Shown in pieces: positions 1-25,121 of a DNA stretch of 64,000 nt. This DNA is from Eublepharis macularius (lineage: Eukaryota > Chordata > Lepidosauria > Squamata > Eublepharidae): positions 9,630,001 to 9,694,000 of the forward strand of contig NC_072801.1 in the NCBI RefSeq assembly GCF_028583425.1, written 5' to 3'. The translations under genes were made by a program, and so were the position numbers. The stretch's first letter is position 1. The number at the start of each line of letters is the position of its first letter. The notes beneath the pieces are model-generated. The model saw only the letters and a program-made list of their open reading frames with translations. It was not told where the DNA came from and did no database searches.

Positions 1-1211
1 AGGTGGTGAAGTTGGAACAAGACCCCGCTCTGAAAGCAGAGATCAACTCCTTCTCCCAGAGCATCGAGAAGGAACTGAGCCAGATTGACTCGCTCCGGGG
101 CGAGATGCGCAAGCTGCAGCGAAGGAGGTCAGAGCTGGAGCGGCAGCTGGAGGAGCTGGAGAAGGAGCGGCAAGCCCGCAGGGAGGCTGAGCTTGAAGTG
201 CAGCGGCTTAGGATTAGGCTAAGTGAGTTAGAGGAGCAGGAGAGGGAGACGACAGAGCGAGTCACCGTGAAGCAGAAGGTGATCCTCCAGCAAGACCCGC
301 AGCAGGAGAAAGAGCACGCCCTGCTCAAACTGGAACTGGAAGAGGAGAAACACCGGAGGCAGGTCCTGCAAGCAGAGCTAGAAGCCTTACGGAAGAAACT
401 GCAAGCCCTAGAGAAGATGGAGGTCAAGGAGAAAGTGGTCGTTTCCGAGAGTGTTCAGGTAGACAAAGGAGACACTGAGTATGAGATCCAGAAGCTGAAG
501 AGCAACCTGGAGGAGGAGAGTCGGCGTAAAATGGAGCTTGATGCGGACATCAACAGGCTGGAGGCCAAACTGTCCGAAGTGGAGTTCAACAACTCCAAGT
601 CTTCCAAAGAACTAGACTACTTGAGAGAAGAGAACCACAAATTGCATTTGGAAAAGCAAAATCTCTTGTTGGAGACCCGAAGGCTGCAGTCCGAGATCGA
701 GCTCACTATGTCAGAAGCCCAGGATTTAAGGAACATGTCGCAGGTGGAAAGCAACCTGAGTCTGGACTCCCGGTTCCAGTCTTTGGAACGAGAGCTGGAC
801 GATCTGAAGAGGTTGTCTCGAGAGAAGGATGACGAGATTGAACAGCTCCAAAACCGACTCCAGACTGTGGCCATCAAGAGAGAGCAGCGAGAGAACCACT
901 TGAGGCGTTCCATTGTGGTCATCGATCCGGACACGGGCAAAGAGATGTCCCCTGAGGAAGCCCACAAATTTGGGCTGATCGAGTGGAGCTTGTATGTCAA
1001 GCTGAAGAACCAAGAATGTGACTGGGAAGAGATCACTGTCAAAGGGCCCAACGGCGAGTCTTCTGTAATTCTCGATCGGAAGTCAGGGAGGAAGTTTTCC
1101 ATTGAAGACGCGTTAAGGAGTGGAAGGCTCACCCCTGCTCAGTATGACAGTTACCTGAACAAGGAGATGTCCATCCAGGAGTTGGCAGTTTTGGTATCTG
1201 GACAAAAATAG
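1..1211 (+). CDS. PPL: Periplakin, C-terminal part of last exon (partial)
   Basis: Periplakin is a cytolinker of the plakin family that ties intermediate filaments to desmosomes and the cornified envelope. The reading frame is open from base 1; bases 1-2 finish a codon whose human counterpart is Lys. It runs to TAG at 1209-1211, about 402 codons of the single large last exon. The first 300 residues are a heptad-rich coiled-coil rod with many E, K, L, Q and R. The last 100 residues are the plakin linker region, starting near REQRENHLRRSIVVIDPDTG and ending in the family's conserved tail SIQELAVLVSGQK. Similarity to human periplakin, as I remember it, is high throughout and no break is visible. 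Periplakin lacks the full plectin-repeat domains of desmoplakin, which fits this short tail. The N-terminal and plakin domains lie upstream of the window. PPL converges on UBN1, as in mammals. Confidence 0.97.
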   Translation, partial: VVKLEQDPALKAEINSFSQSIEKELSQIDSLRGEMRKLQRRRSELERQLEELEKERQARREAELEVQRLRIRLSELEEQERETTERVTVKQKVILQQDPQQEKEHALLKLELEEEKHRRQVLQAELEALRKKLQALEKMEVKEKVVVSESVQVDKGDTEYEIQKLKSNLEEESRRKMELDADINRLEAKLSEVEFNNSKSSKELDYLREENHKLHLEKQNLLLETRRLQSEIELTMSEAQDLRNMSQVESNLSLDSRFQSLERELDDLKRLSREKDDEIEQLQNRLQTVAIKREQRENHLRRSIVVIDPDTGKEMSPEEAHKFGLIEWSLYVKLKNQECDWEEITVKGPNGESSVILDRKSGRKFSIEDALRSGRLTPAQYDSYLNKEMSIQELAVLVSGQK

Positions 1212-1624
1212 CTGTTCTCTTCTCCAAAGAGAATTGAGGGGGACGGACGGTTTTGAAGCAGCTAGCCTATAGCTGCATCACTTGTTATGAACTCAGCCAC
1301 CTGCTGCCTATTGCCTGCTTCCCAGGGGCTTGTTCCCAAAATCTAAGGCCTTGATTCTCTCCCCATGCCCATACTACATTTTTAAGATAATCTTTTTTCC
1401 GCTTTGCGCAGTCAGGAGGGGAGAGAGAACTCATGGGGAAGATTCATCCACTGCTTGACATGCTTTGATAAATGCATATGCCTCATTTATACATCCTCAA
1501 GCTCAAAGCAGCCTCCACACCAGAACATCCCCTTGGCACAGGGACTAAGTCTGCAAGCTGTGATTCCCCCCCTCCCGCACCATCTTAAAGTCACAAGCAA
1601 GTTTTCTCAGCTCCTCCATTGTCA

Positions 1625-1705
1625 ATTCTGGTATAATACTGGCCTACCTTGCAGGGCTGTTATAATAGTCAAGTGAAACTTTTTTAAAACTTTAAAACTG
1701 CTATA
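1625..1705 (+). repeat. Old MIR/L2-type SINE 3' remnant
   Basis: The run cctaccttgcagggctgtta followed by an aaaactgctatata-like end resembles the 3' half of MIR-type SINEs. It is diverged and lies inside the PPL 3'UTR. Confidence 0.3.
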
Positions 1706-2313
1706 TATGTTTTATCATACTGACCCCTTTATCTCTTCTCCTCCCAACCCACACCAGCCCTGGCATTATACCAGAGACAAATGCTTGAAAAAGATCACGA
1801 GCAGTCACATTCAGAGCAGCAGTGGAGCCCAATAGCCATCTGCTAGAATGGCTCATAGCCTTAGTCTAAACCCAAATGTTTTTAGCTGCGATTATTGAAT
1901 GGATTTGTAGGAGCATCAAATGAAAGATTGCCTCCAAGCACCCTACGGTCTTTCAATACACTCCAGCATCTTGCAGAATCCTGTTACAAAAAAAGAATGA
2001 GGAACCTTAGATTCTCAAGAGTCTTATCTATCCTACTGAACTGCAAAAAGGGGGGGGGAAGTAAAATGGCATGTTTCTTTTTTAAAAGATGACTTTTTCA
2101 GGTCTTCAGATCCATACCTTTGAAGGGATATTCCCTGCTTCATAAAAAAAGGTGGGAAACTAGGAAATGCACAATACCCAACCTCAAGAAACGCCTTCTT
2201 TCCGGTAACACAGTAATAAGATATTTGTGCTGGTGGTTTTTGCTAACTTAGTTCTACTCAACTCTTATGTATTCGCTGTAGAAGGGAATGGGAAGTTTTA
2301 TTTATACCATAAC

Positions 2314-2319
2314 AATAAA
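2314..2319 (+). terminator. PPL: Candidate PPL poly(A) signal AATAAA
   Basis: Canonical hexamer about 1.1 kb after the stop, followed by a GT-containing stretch (tgcagtgttgc). It lies 12 bp from a TTTATT, the same signal on the opposite strand. Confidence 0.55.
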
Positions 2320-2848
2320 AAATGCAGTGTTGCAACCCTTCCTCCCCTTTATATTTCTTCCATTTAGTTAACATTAAAGGGTGAAAGTGACTATTGAAAG
2401 ATTCTCTGTATGCAGTATAAAGGTTTTGATATATGAAGGGGAGCTCTGATATTTCCAGGGCCCTGTGAGCAAGGTTACATGTATCCTGAAAATGCTAGCA
2501 TTCCTTAAAATTCAAACATGCCAAGTTTCTAGTCCTCATGACTCCAGAAACCAGAGGAGATGCAGCAGGCTTTGCAGGGATGGGAGGTCTTTCTTCCTTA
2601 AACACCTAGTCCCTCCACACAGAGGATATACAAATGTACCGAAAAATGTATACAGATTTCAGAACTGATCTCTTCTTGGCCAGAGTTTTGAATGGTTTAG
2701 CACACCATATGCACCATTCCATTAACATCCTCATTTACAGATGGCTCCTGTGGTGGTGGAATTTGTCTCAGATGCTTTGGTGTCCCCCCCCCCCGCCCCC
2801 CTTTGGTAAGACAGATTAAAGAAATGTTTTTGGAAACTGCAAAACAAT

Positions 2849-2854
2849 TTTATT
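2849..2854 (-). terminator. UBN1: Candidate UBN1 poly(A) signal (AATAAA on minus strand)
   Basis: Plus-strand TTTATT about 2.85 kb beyond the UBN1 stop. It is the only canonical hexamer for this strand that I found between the stop and 2.4 kb. Confidence 0.45.
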
Positions 2855-4739
2855 CGATTGTTGTATACAAGATTAACCATTTTAAATGCCCCTCTTCCTG
2901 TTCCCAGAGAGGCCCTCCCCTTCTTTCCCCCCTCTCCCAGACACACACACACAAAATAAATTGCAGCTCTTCCCACACAAGAAAAAAGAAACTGCTTTTC
3001 TACATTAAGTGCCATCGGGTGGTGCACATGCCCCACCATAAAGAAAATCTCCCAAAACGGCCAATGCCAAGGCAGAAACCACGGGCGCTCTGCTCTAGTC
3101 GCACCCCCAGGTTCTTTTCAGTCTTCTCTGTCGGTCCTGCCATGGCTCTCTTGATTCTGCTCTCTCGCATATTCCACACACGCCAAAAAGAAGAAGAAAA
3201 AAAAGGGGGGGGGGAGGAAACAAAAGCAGGAGAGGAAGAAATCGCGCAGGATTTCCACCACATAACATCATTTCCCTGAGGCAAGAGGCGTCACAAACTT
3301 TCCTAAAACAAAAAGGGGCTGAAATCCTGTGGCAGGCCAGGGGAGTGGCTCTGCGGCAGAAGCCACTTCTGAGCAACAGCACTGGGAGAAGGGAGGAGCC
3401 AAGGGTGGCTTGAGACAGGCCCAAATCCTGCCAAGTGCAGAGCACTGGAGCTGAGGAAGGGAGAACAGCCTGCAAGAGGCAACTGACGCCCCGATCCACC
3501 AAAGAAGAGCAGAAGCCGGGGGGGGGGGGGAGGGAGGGTGACCATTTTTCATCTATTCAACTTCTGTGCTTTAAAATTCATATCCTTAAAATTTGGTCTT
3601 TGGCTCTTCTACTACAACCTACAATTTATCTTTCCTCTAAGAACAAAAGAATTGATTGGTTATCAAATTGGAAATCTTAATTCTTTAAGAAACATACATT
3701 ACAGTTTTGCTCTGAGGCAACTGGAACCCAGGACAGTCAGAAGAAAGGACCTGATTCCAAACTCAGCTTGGAGGGCTCCAGCCAAAACAGATCTTTAAAA
3801 AAAAGACACACTGCGAACGACCATGAGTTAAAATAACTTGTTAACTGAATGCTTTTCTGTCCTGGAAGAAGACATGGCATACAGAATTTATGATGGAAAA
3901 GGGCTTCATCCTTGGAGTTTATAGTAAGAAACAGCCCTTTAGGATTGAGAATTCCAGATTTTGCATTTTTGCCAGGCTAGAGTCCTTGAGTAGTAGGCAA
4001 CTGGCAGTCAGCTGGCCTAGCCTCGCTTGCGAATGGCCCATCTGCATTTTTCTGCTAGTCGAAGAAACTGTTGGCTGCAGAAAGGCCCCATACACAGGGT
4101 GGGGATTGCAAAAGGGAGGAAAACCTCTACTCCCTGCATACAATATATTCTCCTGCGCTTTCACTCCCTAGGAAATAGCAGCAGGGACAGCACAGAGGGG
4201 AAGGGCTTGCCTGTGCTCTACTTTGGATTAGAACACCGACCCTCTAGCTGAAAGCAGGGGCCTTCTTCAAGGGGCTGCCCCTTTGAAACATGATTGTTCA
4301 GGCCCTCGGGTGGCCAAAGAAGAGCACAATACTTATCACAGATGACCTTGACAGCTGATGCTCCCCTTCCTCCCCAAAGAGCAGGCAGGGAAAATCTGCC
4401 AGGGAAAATCTCTTGCCCAAGGGCTGTTGCAACAAAAAGCAGGTCTAGCCCCAACTTCCACTGACTGCATGGCAAAAGTTCTCCAGCATCAGGCCCTGAT
4501 CCAGTGGCTCCGTGCATAAGCAGGGCCTTGTATGCAAAACCCAGTGGCCCCCACAGCCGGAACGGTGCTCCCGCTTTGGGCTTCATACACCTGAAGAGTA
4601 TAAAGCAAGCGGGGAGGGGTGCTTGACAGCCTTTGCACAGAGCACCAGCTGAGCTCTATCAGGGCCCATGGCTTTAAAAAGGAAGCTTGCACCAGCCATG
4701 CTGACTGGCATTTGTCGCCTCCCCACCTGGACAGAAATG

Positions 4740-4817
4740 TGCACCCCTCCCCTCAAAGGCTCTATTAAATAGAGCCCATGCACCCCTCCCCTCAAAGGCT
4801 CTATTAAATAGAGCCCA
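4740..4817. repeat. Two exact 39-bp tandem copies with internal palindrome
   Basis: Copies at 4740-4778 and 4779-4817 are identical. Each contains GGCTCTATTAAATAGAGCC, a perfect inverted repeat with 9-bp arms and a 1-base centre. They lie in the UBN1 3'UTR. Confidence 0.95.
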
Positions 4818-5694
4818 ATGCATCTTAAATACAGATCAGTTTTTTTTTTAAAAAAATGAAGTAGCTCCATGGAGCTCTCCCTCTGAAGAGCATGAAATGT
4901 TTCTGTACTCTTGCTCCACCATCAAAGGCACTGGAAATTACAGCTTTGCTATACACAATGACATGCTGGGGGGTGGGGGTGGGGCGAGGATGGGCCTCAT
5001 CCAATCCAATACTTTCAGTGACAATGAAGGAGGTGAGGTGGAACAGGGACTGCTGAGCATACAACCCGCCCCACCCCCACATAAGACAAAGAAAGGCAGA
5101 GACACAAAACAGGAGAGATCACAGATGTCAGTTCTAATGTTGATGGGCGCACTGCGAGACCTCTCCCACAGTCTCACCAGGACCACCCACGAGCTGACGG
5201 ACTTTACAAAGCTGCCACAGGGGAAAGGAAGATTTCCTGGTCAGTACAGCTGTATACAGTTTGGGGTGAGGAAAAATATACACCTACACAGATGACCCAG
5301 GCAGTGTCTCTGCCAAGCTTGAGCCAACCAAGTGAGCCCAAAGCTGGACGGAGCACCTTTGTGTATCGTGCTGGAGGAGGGTGGCAGAGCTTGGCCCCTA
5401 GAGAGGCCCCTGGATCCTCCCCCCCATCCCATTCTGATGTGCTCCCTGGAACTGGAACAGTGTGAAGTGGCAGCAGCTGCCAGAACCACCCCCAGTAAGT
5501 GCTTCCCCCACCCCCCACCCCCCACCCCCACCTTCAGAGTGCAGTGCACACCTCCACAGAAAGGCGCAAGTCTGAAGTGGCCAGGAACATGCAGCTAGAT
5601 TCTTGGGTGGGGTGCCCCCACCCCCGCTCGTGCCTTTCACACTCCCTCCCCTTCAGGTGGTCTTCAGGGCTAGTGGTGTCTTCTTTTATGGCCA

Positions 5695-20173
<14,479 letters not shown>

Positions 20174-21871
20174 GGCTACACCAACGTGGTAGCTACTCTC
20201 ATGGCACGGCCATCAGTTTATACCAACGGCTGCGCATTTGTAGTCATGGGGATCTCACCATTAAACAAACACACAGGCATCAAGTGCAGCAATCGAGGCA
20301 GATGCTAGATTCCTCTGTTTAGTTTGAAAATACAAGGACCCCTGGTTTTATCGAGGATCAAGAATCCCATAGCAGCTGTACACATTACTGCGTGCTCCTG
20401 AGCATCACAGCCTTAATACAGTACACATCAAACAGAAAACTGATCAGAAAGGGAAGAAGAAAAACCCCAAAAGACTTTCTGAACAGAGTGGCTTTTACAA
20501 AACTGGTTCCCATGCGACCTTCGTCACAGAGGTCAGTCTGGGCTACATCACCTTGCCTTAGAGCATTTCCCACACTGGAGGTTAGCATGATGTGAAAGAC
20601 CCCAAAGACATTTGTTCAGACTGTCTGGTAGGCACAGATACATGGCTTTTAATGTTCACACCCAAATCAATCAATTTCACTGCCTGGAGGCCACAGCTCT
20701 TGAAATGTCCCTCCAAAAGCGTTCCTTCATATTTTTACCTAGAAAACAAAAAAACCCGGAAAATTTCAGCCACCAAAAAGCTTAACAAAATATGGATCTC
20801 CCCCTCCCAGCTCCCACACACATTTCTGTTATACTCACTATCTCAATATTCTTCTATTATATATACTATACTATTTTTATTAAACAATTTATTTATTATT
20901 TATTAAACAAACACTGACAGCAAGGGCAGAAATAGTAATAGTATGCCTATGAAGAACTACAATAGTCAGAAATGGAACCTCCGTGTTTAGACGAAGAAAT
21001 TAATGCTGCTGATGTACTTTTTTTGAGTACTGCCCGGGACAGCTGGCCAGCCACAGGTGGAAACAGAGGAAAGTCTGGTCCTGATCCTGAACAGTAAATC
21101 TTTTCCATGTGGTCAGTAGTGACACACAGAGAATGGGACAATCCAATGCTGTCTTAGTAACCAACAAGTTTTAATGGGGAAAAGCCCCCCAAAATCATTT
21201 TAAAAATATAGATGGAGCATTTCAACTGTGCCTCATGCCAAGAGAAAACTGCGTAAATGTTAAATGTTCCATCCTCTAAAGAGGAAACTGAAATAGGAAA
21301 TCCTTCAGTATTGACAACAGGAGAGATCTACAGCATAGAATCAACAGCCAGGCAAAATATTTGCACATGGGGACTTTGCCCCTGAACAATGGTGCTCCAA
21401 TATGCAGTTCACTCTTGTGTTCCCAGGCAGAGAAAGCAAAATGCAGACAGACATCACACCTGGGAGAATACATTGTTTGCCTGCATCACTCCCTTGGGGT
21501 TAACGACTTCAGAACAATTAACCTCTGAGGAACAAGGCTCAAGAAGGGCATGGAAAAAAGGCATAAGCACTCATCAAAAAAAGTCTGTTTCATTGCAGTG
21601 CTTCAAAGCACTGACATCAGACAAGAAACACTTGGAAGTGCTGCTTTATGCAACCAATGCACTCCCCTACAACATGCACAGCATTCCATCCAAAGCACCA
21701 AGGTTGGAAAACAATCATGCTTATACCAAAGAACAGTATTCATGGAACACCTGGATGTAGTGCAGGTGCAGAGTCTTACAGAAAATGCTCCACACTCTTA
21801 GTAGATGGTTCAAAAATCTATCTTGTATTTCTGCAAGTGTCACATAGTCTATGCAGGTAATAGCAAATGGG

Positions 21872-21962
21872 GGAACCTACCTCATGGTGCTGTTGTGAGG
21901 ATAAGGACTTGAAAAGCACAATGCATGCTAGCAAACATGAAAAACGTAAGTACTATTACTAA
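21872..21962 (+). repeat. MIR-type SINE 3' remnant
   Basis: acctacctcatggtgctgtt, then gtgaggataaggac and a taagtactattact end, in the order of amniote MIR elements. Confidence 0.45.
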
Positions 21963-22696
21963 GAGATGTCCCCTACCTCCTCCCAATTTTCACTGCATTG
22001 GCAGGCCTTACTTCTAAGCACAGCGAGACTCGGAAATTCCAGTTTCTAGGAAAGCTGCAAATTAGCTTGCATATTATAGCAGCTGAAAAAGTGACCCAGA
22101 AAGCCCCCTTCCCATTCAAACCTAACCACAACCTTAAAATCACAAGGCAAGGCAAGCCGCTATGGAACCCTCAACCCATCTACCTACCACACCGAGGAAC
22201 GAAAACATTGACTCCCCTATCAACACCCTTTAAAAGACGGCTGACTCAGAACACACAAAGCACTTTGAACATTCAAATGGCACATACTCAAGCTGTTAAA
22301 ATATTTTTTAAAAATTGCCTCGCGGGATCTGAAAAAGGACACACCAACCCATAATTCTCTTTCAGCCAGATGTGTCTGGGAGTTCAGAAGCAAGGTATGA
22401 ATCTGACAGCCTCTCCTTGTTCTCCCATCTAGAGCTCAAACGTACAATGCCTATTTAAATGCAAGTTCCAGTTTAGCTATTCCCCACCCCTCCTTCAGTC
22501 CAACCAACTCTTTCAATGTGCCTGGATCCAGCTCTATTTGTGAAGTGCAACCTTGTTTGATGTTATCTCATTCCCTTGGTAATGTTTTAAACGCAGCTCT
22601 CTTATAAAAGAAATGTCACTTTAAGAACTCTGGTGTTGAAGGAATATGCAGAAATACAGAGAAAAAGAAGAAGGCAGTCCTTCCACAAACTTATAT

Positions 22697-22840
22697 TGTA
22701 AGAACACAAACAAATCCTTACTAGATCAGACTATGTCCCTCTAGTCAGACTCAGTCTGATAACTTAACCCCCACTGTGAGCCACCTGACACCCTCTAAGA
22801 AGCACCATACCAGCCAGAACCTTCCCCCATCCTCCACCTC
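22697..22840 (+). repeat. Interspersed repeat, common reptile family
   Basis: aagaacacaaacaaatcctt, then actagatcagactatg and ctctagtcagactcagtc. This resembles the widespread 'agaacataagaa...ctggatcagacca...ctagtcca' repeat of reptiles. Confidence 0.4.
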
Positions 22841-22911
22841 AACCCCCTCGTATTTAGAGCCACCTTCCTTCTGCTGATGGAAGCTGCATTAAAGACTGAC
22901 AGCTGATGACA

Positions 22912-23000
22912 AGCAGAACAAAACTCTAGTGGCACCTTAAAGACCGGCAACATTTATTTAAACATGAACTTTTGTGGATAAGAGGCCACTTCGTCAGACA
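22912..23000 (+). repeat. Snap-back-type repeat fragment
   Basis: Contains aactctagtggcaccttaaa and the downstream tgaacttttgtggata / cacttcgtcagaca, matching half of the palindromic repeat class. Confidence 0.5.
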
Positions 23001-23159
23001 AATATGTGATGGAAAAGTCATACTGGGAAAGTTTTATGGTGCAGGTTTGGGAGGTAGCACCAATCAAGGCTTTGTGGAAGTTACAAAACAAGCCTTAGCA
23101 CCCTTGCTAAGCAGTTTCTGCACAAAAATGGCAGTACAAATCAGGGGTTTACACCCTGT

Positions 23160-23408
23160 TCTGTTAACATTTATTACTATTATTATTAATAAAAGTGCTT
23201 ATATACTGCTTTTCTAGACAAATTAGTACTCCACCCAGAGCGATGAAGAAGTTAGTGTTATTATTATCCCCACAATACAGCTGGGGAACTGGGCCTGAGA
23301 GGAGGGGCTTTCCCGAGGCCACCTACTGAGCTCAGGGCAGTCGTGGGATTCGGACCAGCAGAGTGCTGATTTGCAGCGGAACCACTTAACCACTGTGCTA
23401 CAGCAGCT
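23160..23408 (+). repeat. SINE-like interspersed repeat
   Basis: Order: ttatatactgcttttctaga, tattatccccacaatacagc, gggattcggaccagcagagt, aaccactgtgctacagcagc. Same family layout as 11960-12176. Confidence 0.5.
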
Positions 23409-23419
23409 CTGTAATGGTT

Positions 23420-23605
23420 AGCCATCTGGCCCCATGGATGGCTGTTAGAGTGCCACTGTCTTTTATAAATTGTACTGTTGTATTTACTGACGTTTTAATC
23501 TGTTTTTAAATTAATATGTTCATGTTATCTTATATATACTGTATTCTGCTCTGAGCCCATTCACGGGGAGAGCAGATTAGAAATGATAATAATAATGGTG
23601 ATAAT
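23420..23605 (+). repeat. LINE (L2-like) 3' end
   Basis: Poly-T/A-rich run, then gctctgagcccattcacggg and gagagcagattagaaatgat followed by (ATA)n. The same 'ctctgagcccgcttg' tail ends the L2 copy at 48.6 kb and recurs at 52.5 kb. Confidence 0.5.
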
Positions 23606-24148
23606 ATTAATAATGCCATGACTAAATCCAGACAGCCCCCACTGTCCTCTTCCTCCAGTCATATGTAATCTCACACAAAGCCCTTCTCAGAAGCTTCTTA
23701 CGGGCCGGCACCCCCAAGGGCCTGGCGTGCGACTTCTGCAGCTAAAGACACTGCTTGGAACTGACAGCCAATGACAGGCCTGCCTGCCTCACGCTCAGAG
23801 ATGGACTGCTCCTGCAGCTGGAGGCTCCACGAAGCCCCTGCAGACCCCGGCCCCACCAACTGGGGCGAGCCTTAGCAACCCCCAAGAGACTCGCCCCCCC
23901 CCCCCCAGCCTCCGGAGCAGAAGGACACGAGAACCCGACGCAGCCTTGGCTACCGTCGGCGAAGAAGAGAGAAGCCGCAAGCTCGGCCGAGCCGGGCCCA
24001 GCGTGGGCGAGGGGAGAAGAAAGGGCGCTGCTGGCGGGCAGCCGGCGAGGAAGGCCCCGTTGCCCCGGTGACGAGGGAGGCGCCCGGCAGCGCATTCGCG
24101 AAGGGCCGCCCTTCCCGCCCCCGCTCCTCGAGCCCAGCCGCGGCTCAC

Positions 24149-24350
24149 CGGCCGCTCCCCTTCCACGCCGGCTCGCCTGGCGCTGGCGATCTCCGCTGAC
24201 CCGCCGCCGAAGCCGCGTCTCCCCGTTTCTCTTTCTCGCGCTCCCCCGTCACGTGCAGAGGGAGCGAGGGGGGAAACGGACGCCGCTGGCGCGCGAAAGG
24301 GAGCCCGGACCGCGTCACGTGAGCATACCCGGAGTGGGCTTCTCTCACGT
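24149..24350 (-). other. UBN1: Candidate UBN1 non-coding first exon
   Basis: A donor GTGAGC on the minus strand (24148-24143) follows a GC-rich run inside the CpG block, which is the expected position of a non-coding exon 1. The upstream end is a guess. Confidence 0.4.
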
Positions 24351-24351
24351 G
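24250..24351. promoter_or_regulatory. Three CACGTG boxes
   Basis: CACGTG at 24250-24255, 24316-24321 and 24346-24351. The last two sit in TCACGTGA, the form preferred by MITF/TFE and USF factors (known motif). Binding itself is inference. Confidence 0.7.
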
Positions 24352-24487
24352 AAAGCGGCCGTCCAATCGGGCGCGCGACGACCCCTCAGAAGAGAGCGGA
24401 CTGCGAAGGGGGGGAGCGAGGGCTCGTCTCAGAAGATTTTGAATATCCCAGGTGTCTTTTAAAAAAAAAAACCTGCCTGTAGTCTGA

Positions 24488-24670
24488 TATGGTTGCCAGC
24501 CTCCCGGTGGTTGCTGGAGATCTCCTGGAATTATAACTGATGGCCCAAGATACAGAGAAAACGGCTGTTTTGGAGGCTGGACTCTGTGATATAGTTCCTT
24601 ATTGAAGTCCCCCCTCCCCGGGCTCCACCCTCAAATCTCCAGGAATTTCAACCTGGAACTGGCAACCGGG
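24488..24670. mobile_element. hAT-like non-autonomous element between the two promoters
   Basis: Ends tatggttgccagcc and aactggcaacc are inverted repeats. The interior (ggagatctcctggaattata, ctccaggaatttcaacct) matches copies at 50989-51175 and 51612-51782. No coding capacity. Target duplication not clear in this copy. Confidence 0.7.
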
Positions 24671-24746
24671 TTTAGATGACAGGGAATCGAAGTCGAGCCG
24701 CCTCGGCTTGAGGGCGCTTTGCATCACATGGGTGAAGGTCGACCAA

Positions 24747-24786
24747 TCAGTACGCTCTCTCCCCTTTCAGTACGCTCTCTCCCCTT
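24747..24786. repeat. Exact 20-bp tandem duplication in GLYR1 promoter
   Basis: tcagtacgctctctcccctt at 24747-24766 and again at 24767-24786, adjoining a CCAAT box. Confidence 0.95.
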
Positions 24787-25121
24787 ACGAACGTGCTGTA
24801 TCGGCCAACCAGCGTCGTGCGGCCGTGAAGAGGCGGGGCCAGGCAGGCTCGTCCAATCAACGCGCCTCTTCGCTTTCTCGCCTTGCTTGCCCGGATTCCT
24901 GTCACCGCGTCGCTGAGGCGAACGGAGGAGGAGGGACAGAAGAGCCGAGGCGAGGGGACGGTGCGCGCGCATTCTGTCCGCGCGAGCCCGTCTCCCGGTA
25001 GCCCTTGCGTCGGAGGAGGAGGAAGAGGAAGCCGCGGGAGGGGCAAAGGAGGGGGAGGGGCGTGGCGGCGCCCGCAGCAGCAGCAACGACGGCGACGGCG
25101 CCGGCTGGCTCGCTGGGGAAG

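Larger units (their letters stand above)
1212..2335 (+). other. PPL: PPL 3' untranslated region
   Basis: Non-coding sequence after the PPL stop, with an AATAAA at 2314-2319 that would end the transcript near 2335. No long coding frame is present. The 3' limit is inferred from the signal only; a further AATAAA near 2955 could extend it. Confidence 0.6.
2830..5694 (-). other. UBN1: UBN1 3' untranslated region
   Basis: Non-coding sequence following the UBN1 stop on the minus strand. It holds poly-C/poly-G runs (around 2785-2802, 3205-3214, 3519-3530, 5509-5527) and the 39-bp tandem duplication at 4740-4817. Several open frames here on both strands have no recognisable product. The distal end is inferred from AATAAA on the minus strand at 2849-2854; a second one at 2297-2302 would take the transcript into the PPL 3' end. 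Confidence 0.6.
20174..24148 (-). other. UBN1 5'UTR intron region
   Basis: Separates the CpG-rich first exon from the ATG exon. It carries an AT-rich tract (20850-20920) and the repeats listed separately at 21.9, 22.7, 22.9, 23.2 and 23.4 kb. The exact 5' edge of the ATG exon lies somewhere in its first few hundred bases. Confidence 0.5.

Noticed and set aside
4897-5295. Plus-strand frame containing MGALRDLSHSLTRTTHELTD
   Set aside because: Lies antisense in the UBN1 3'UTR, has no matching splice context or known homolog that I recognise.
23755-24462. 235-codon plus-strand frame
   Set aside because: A CpG-island frame: stop codons are rare in GC-rich sequence. Pro/Arg-rich with no family.
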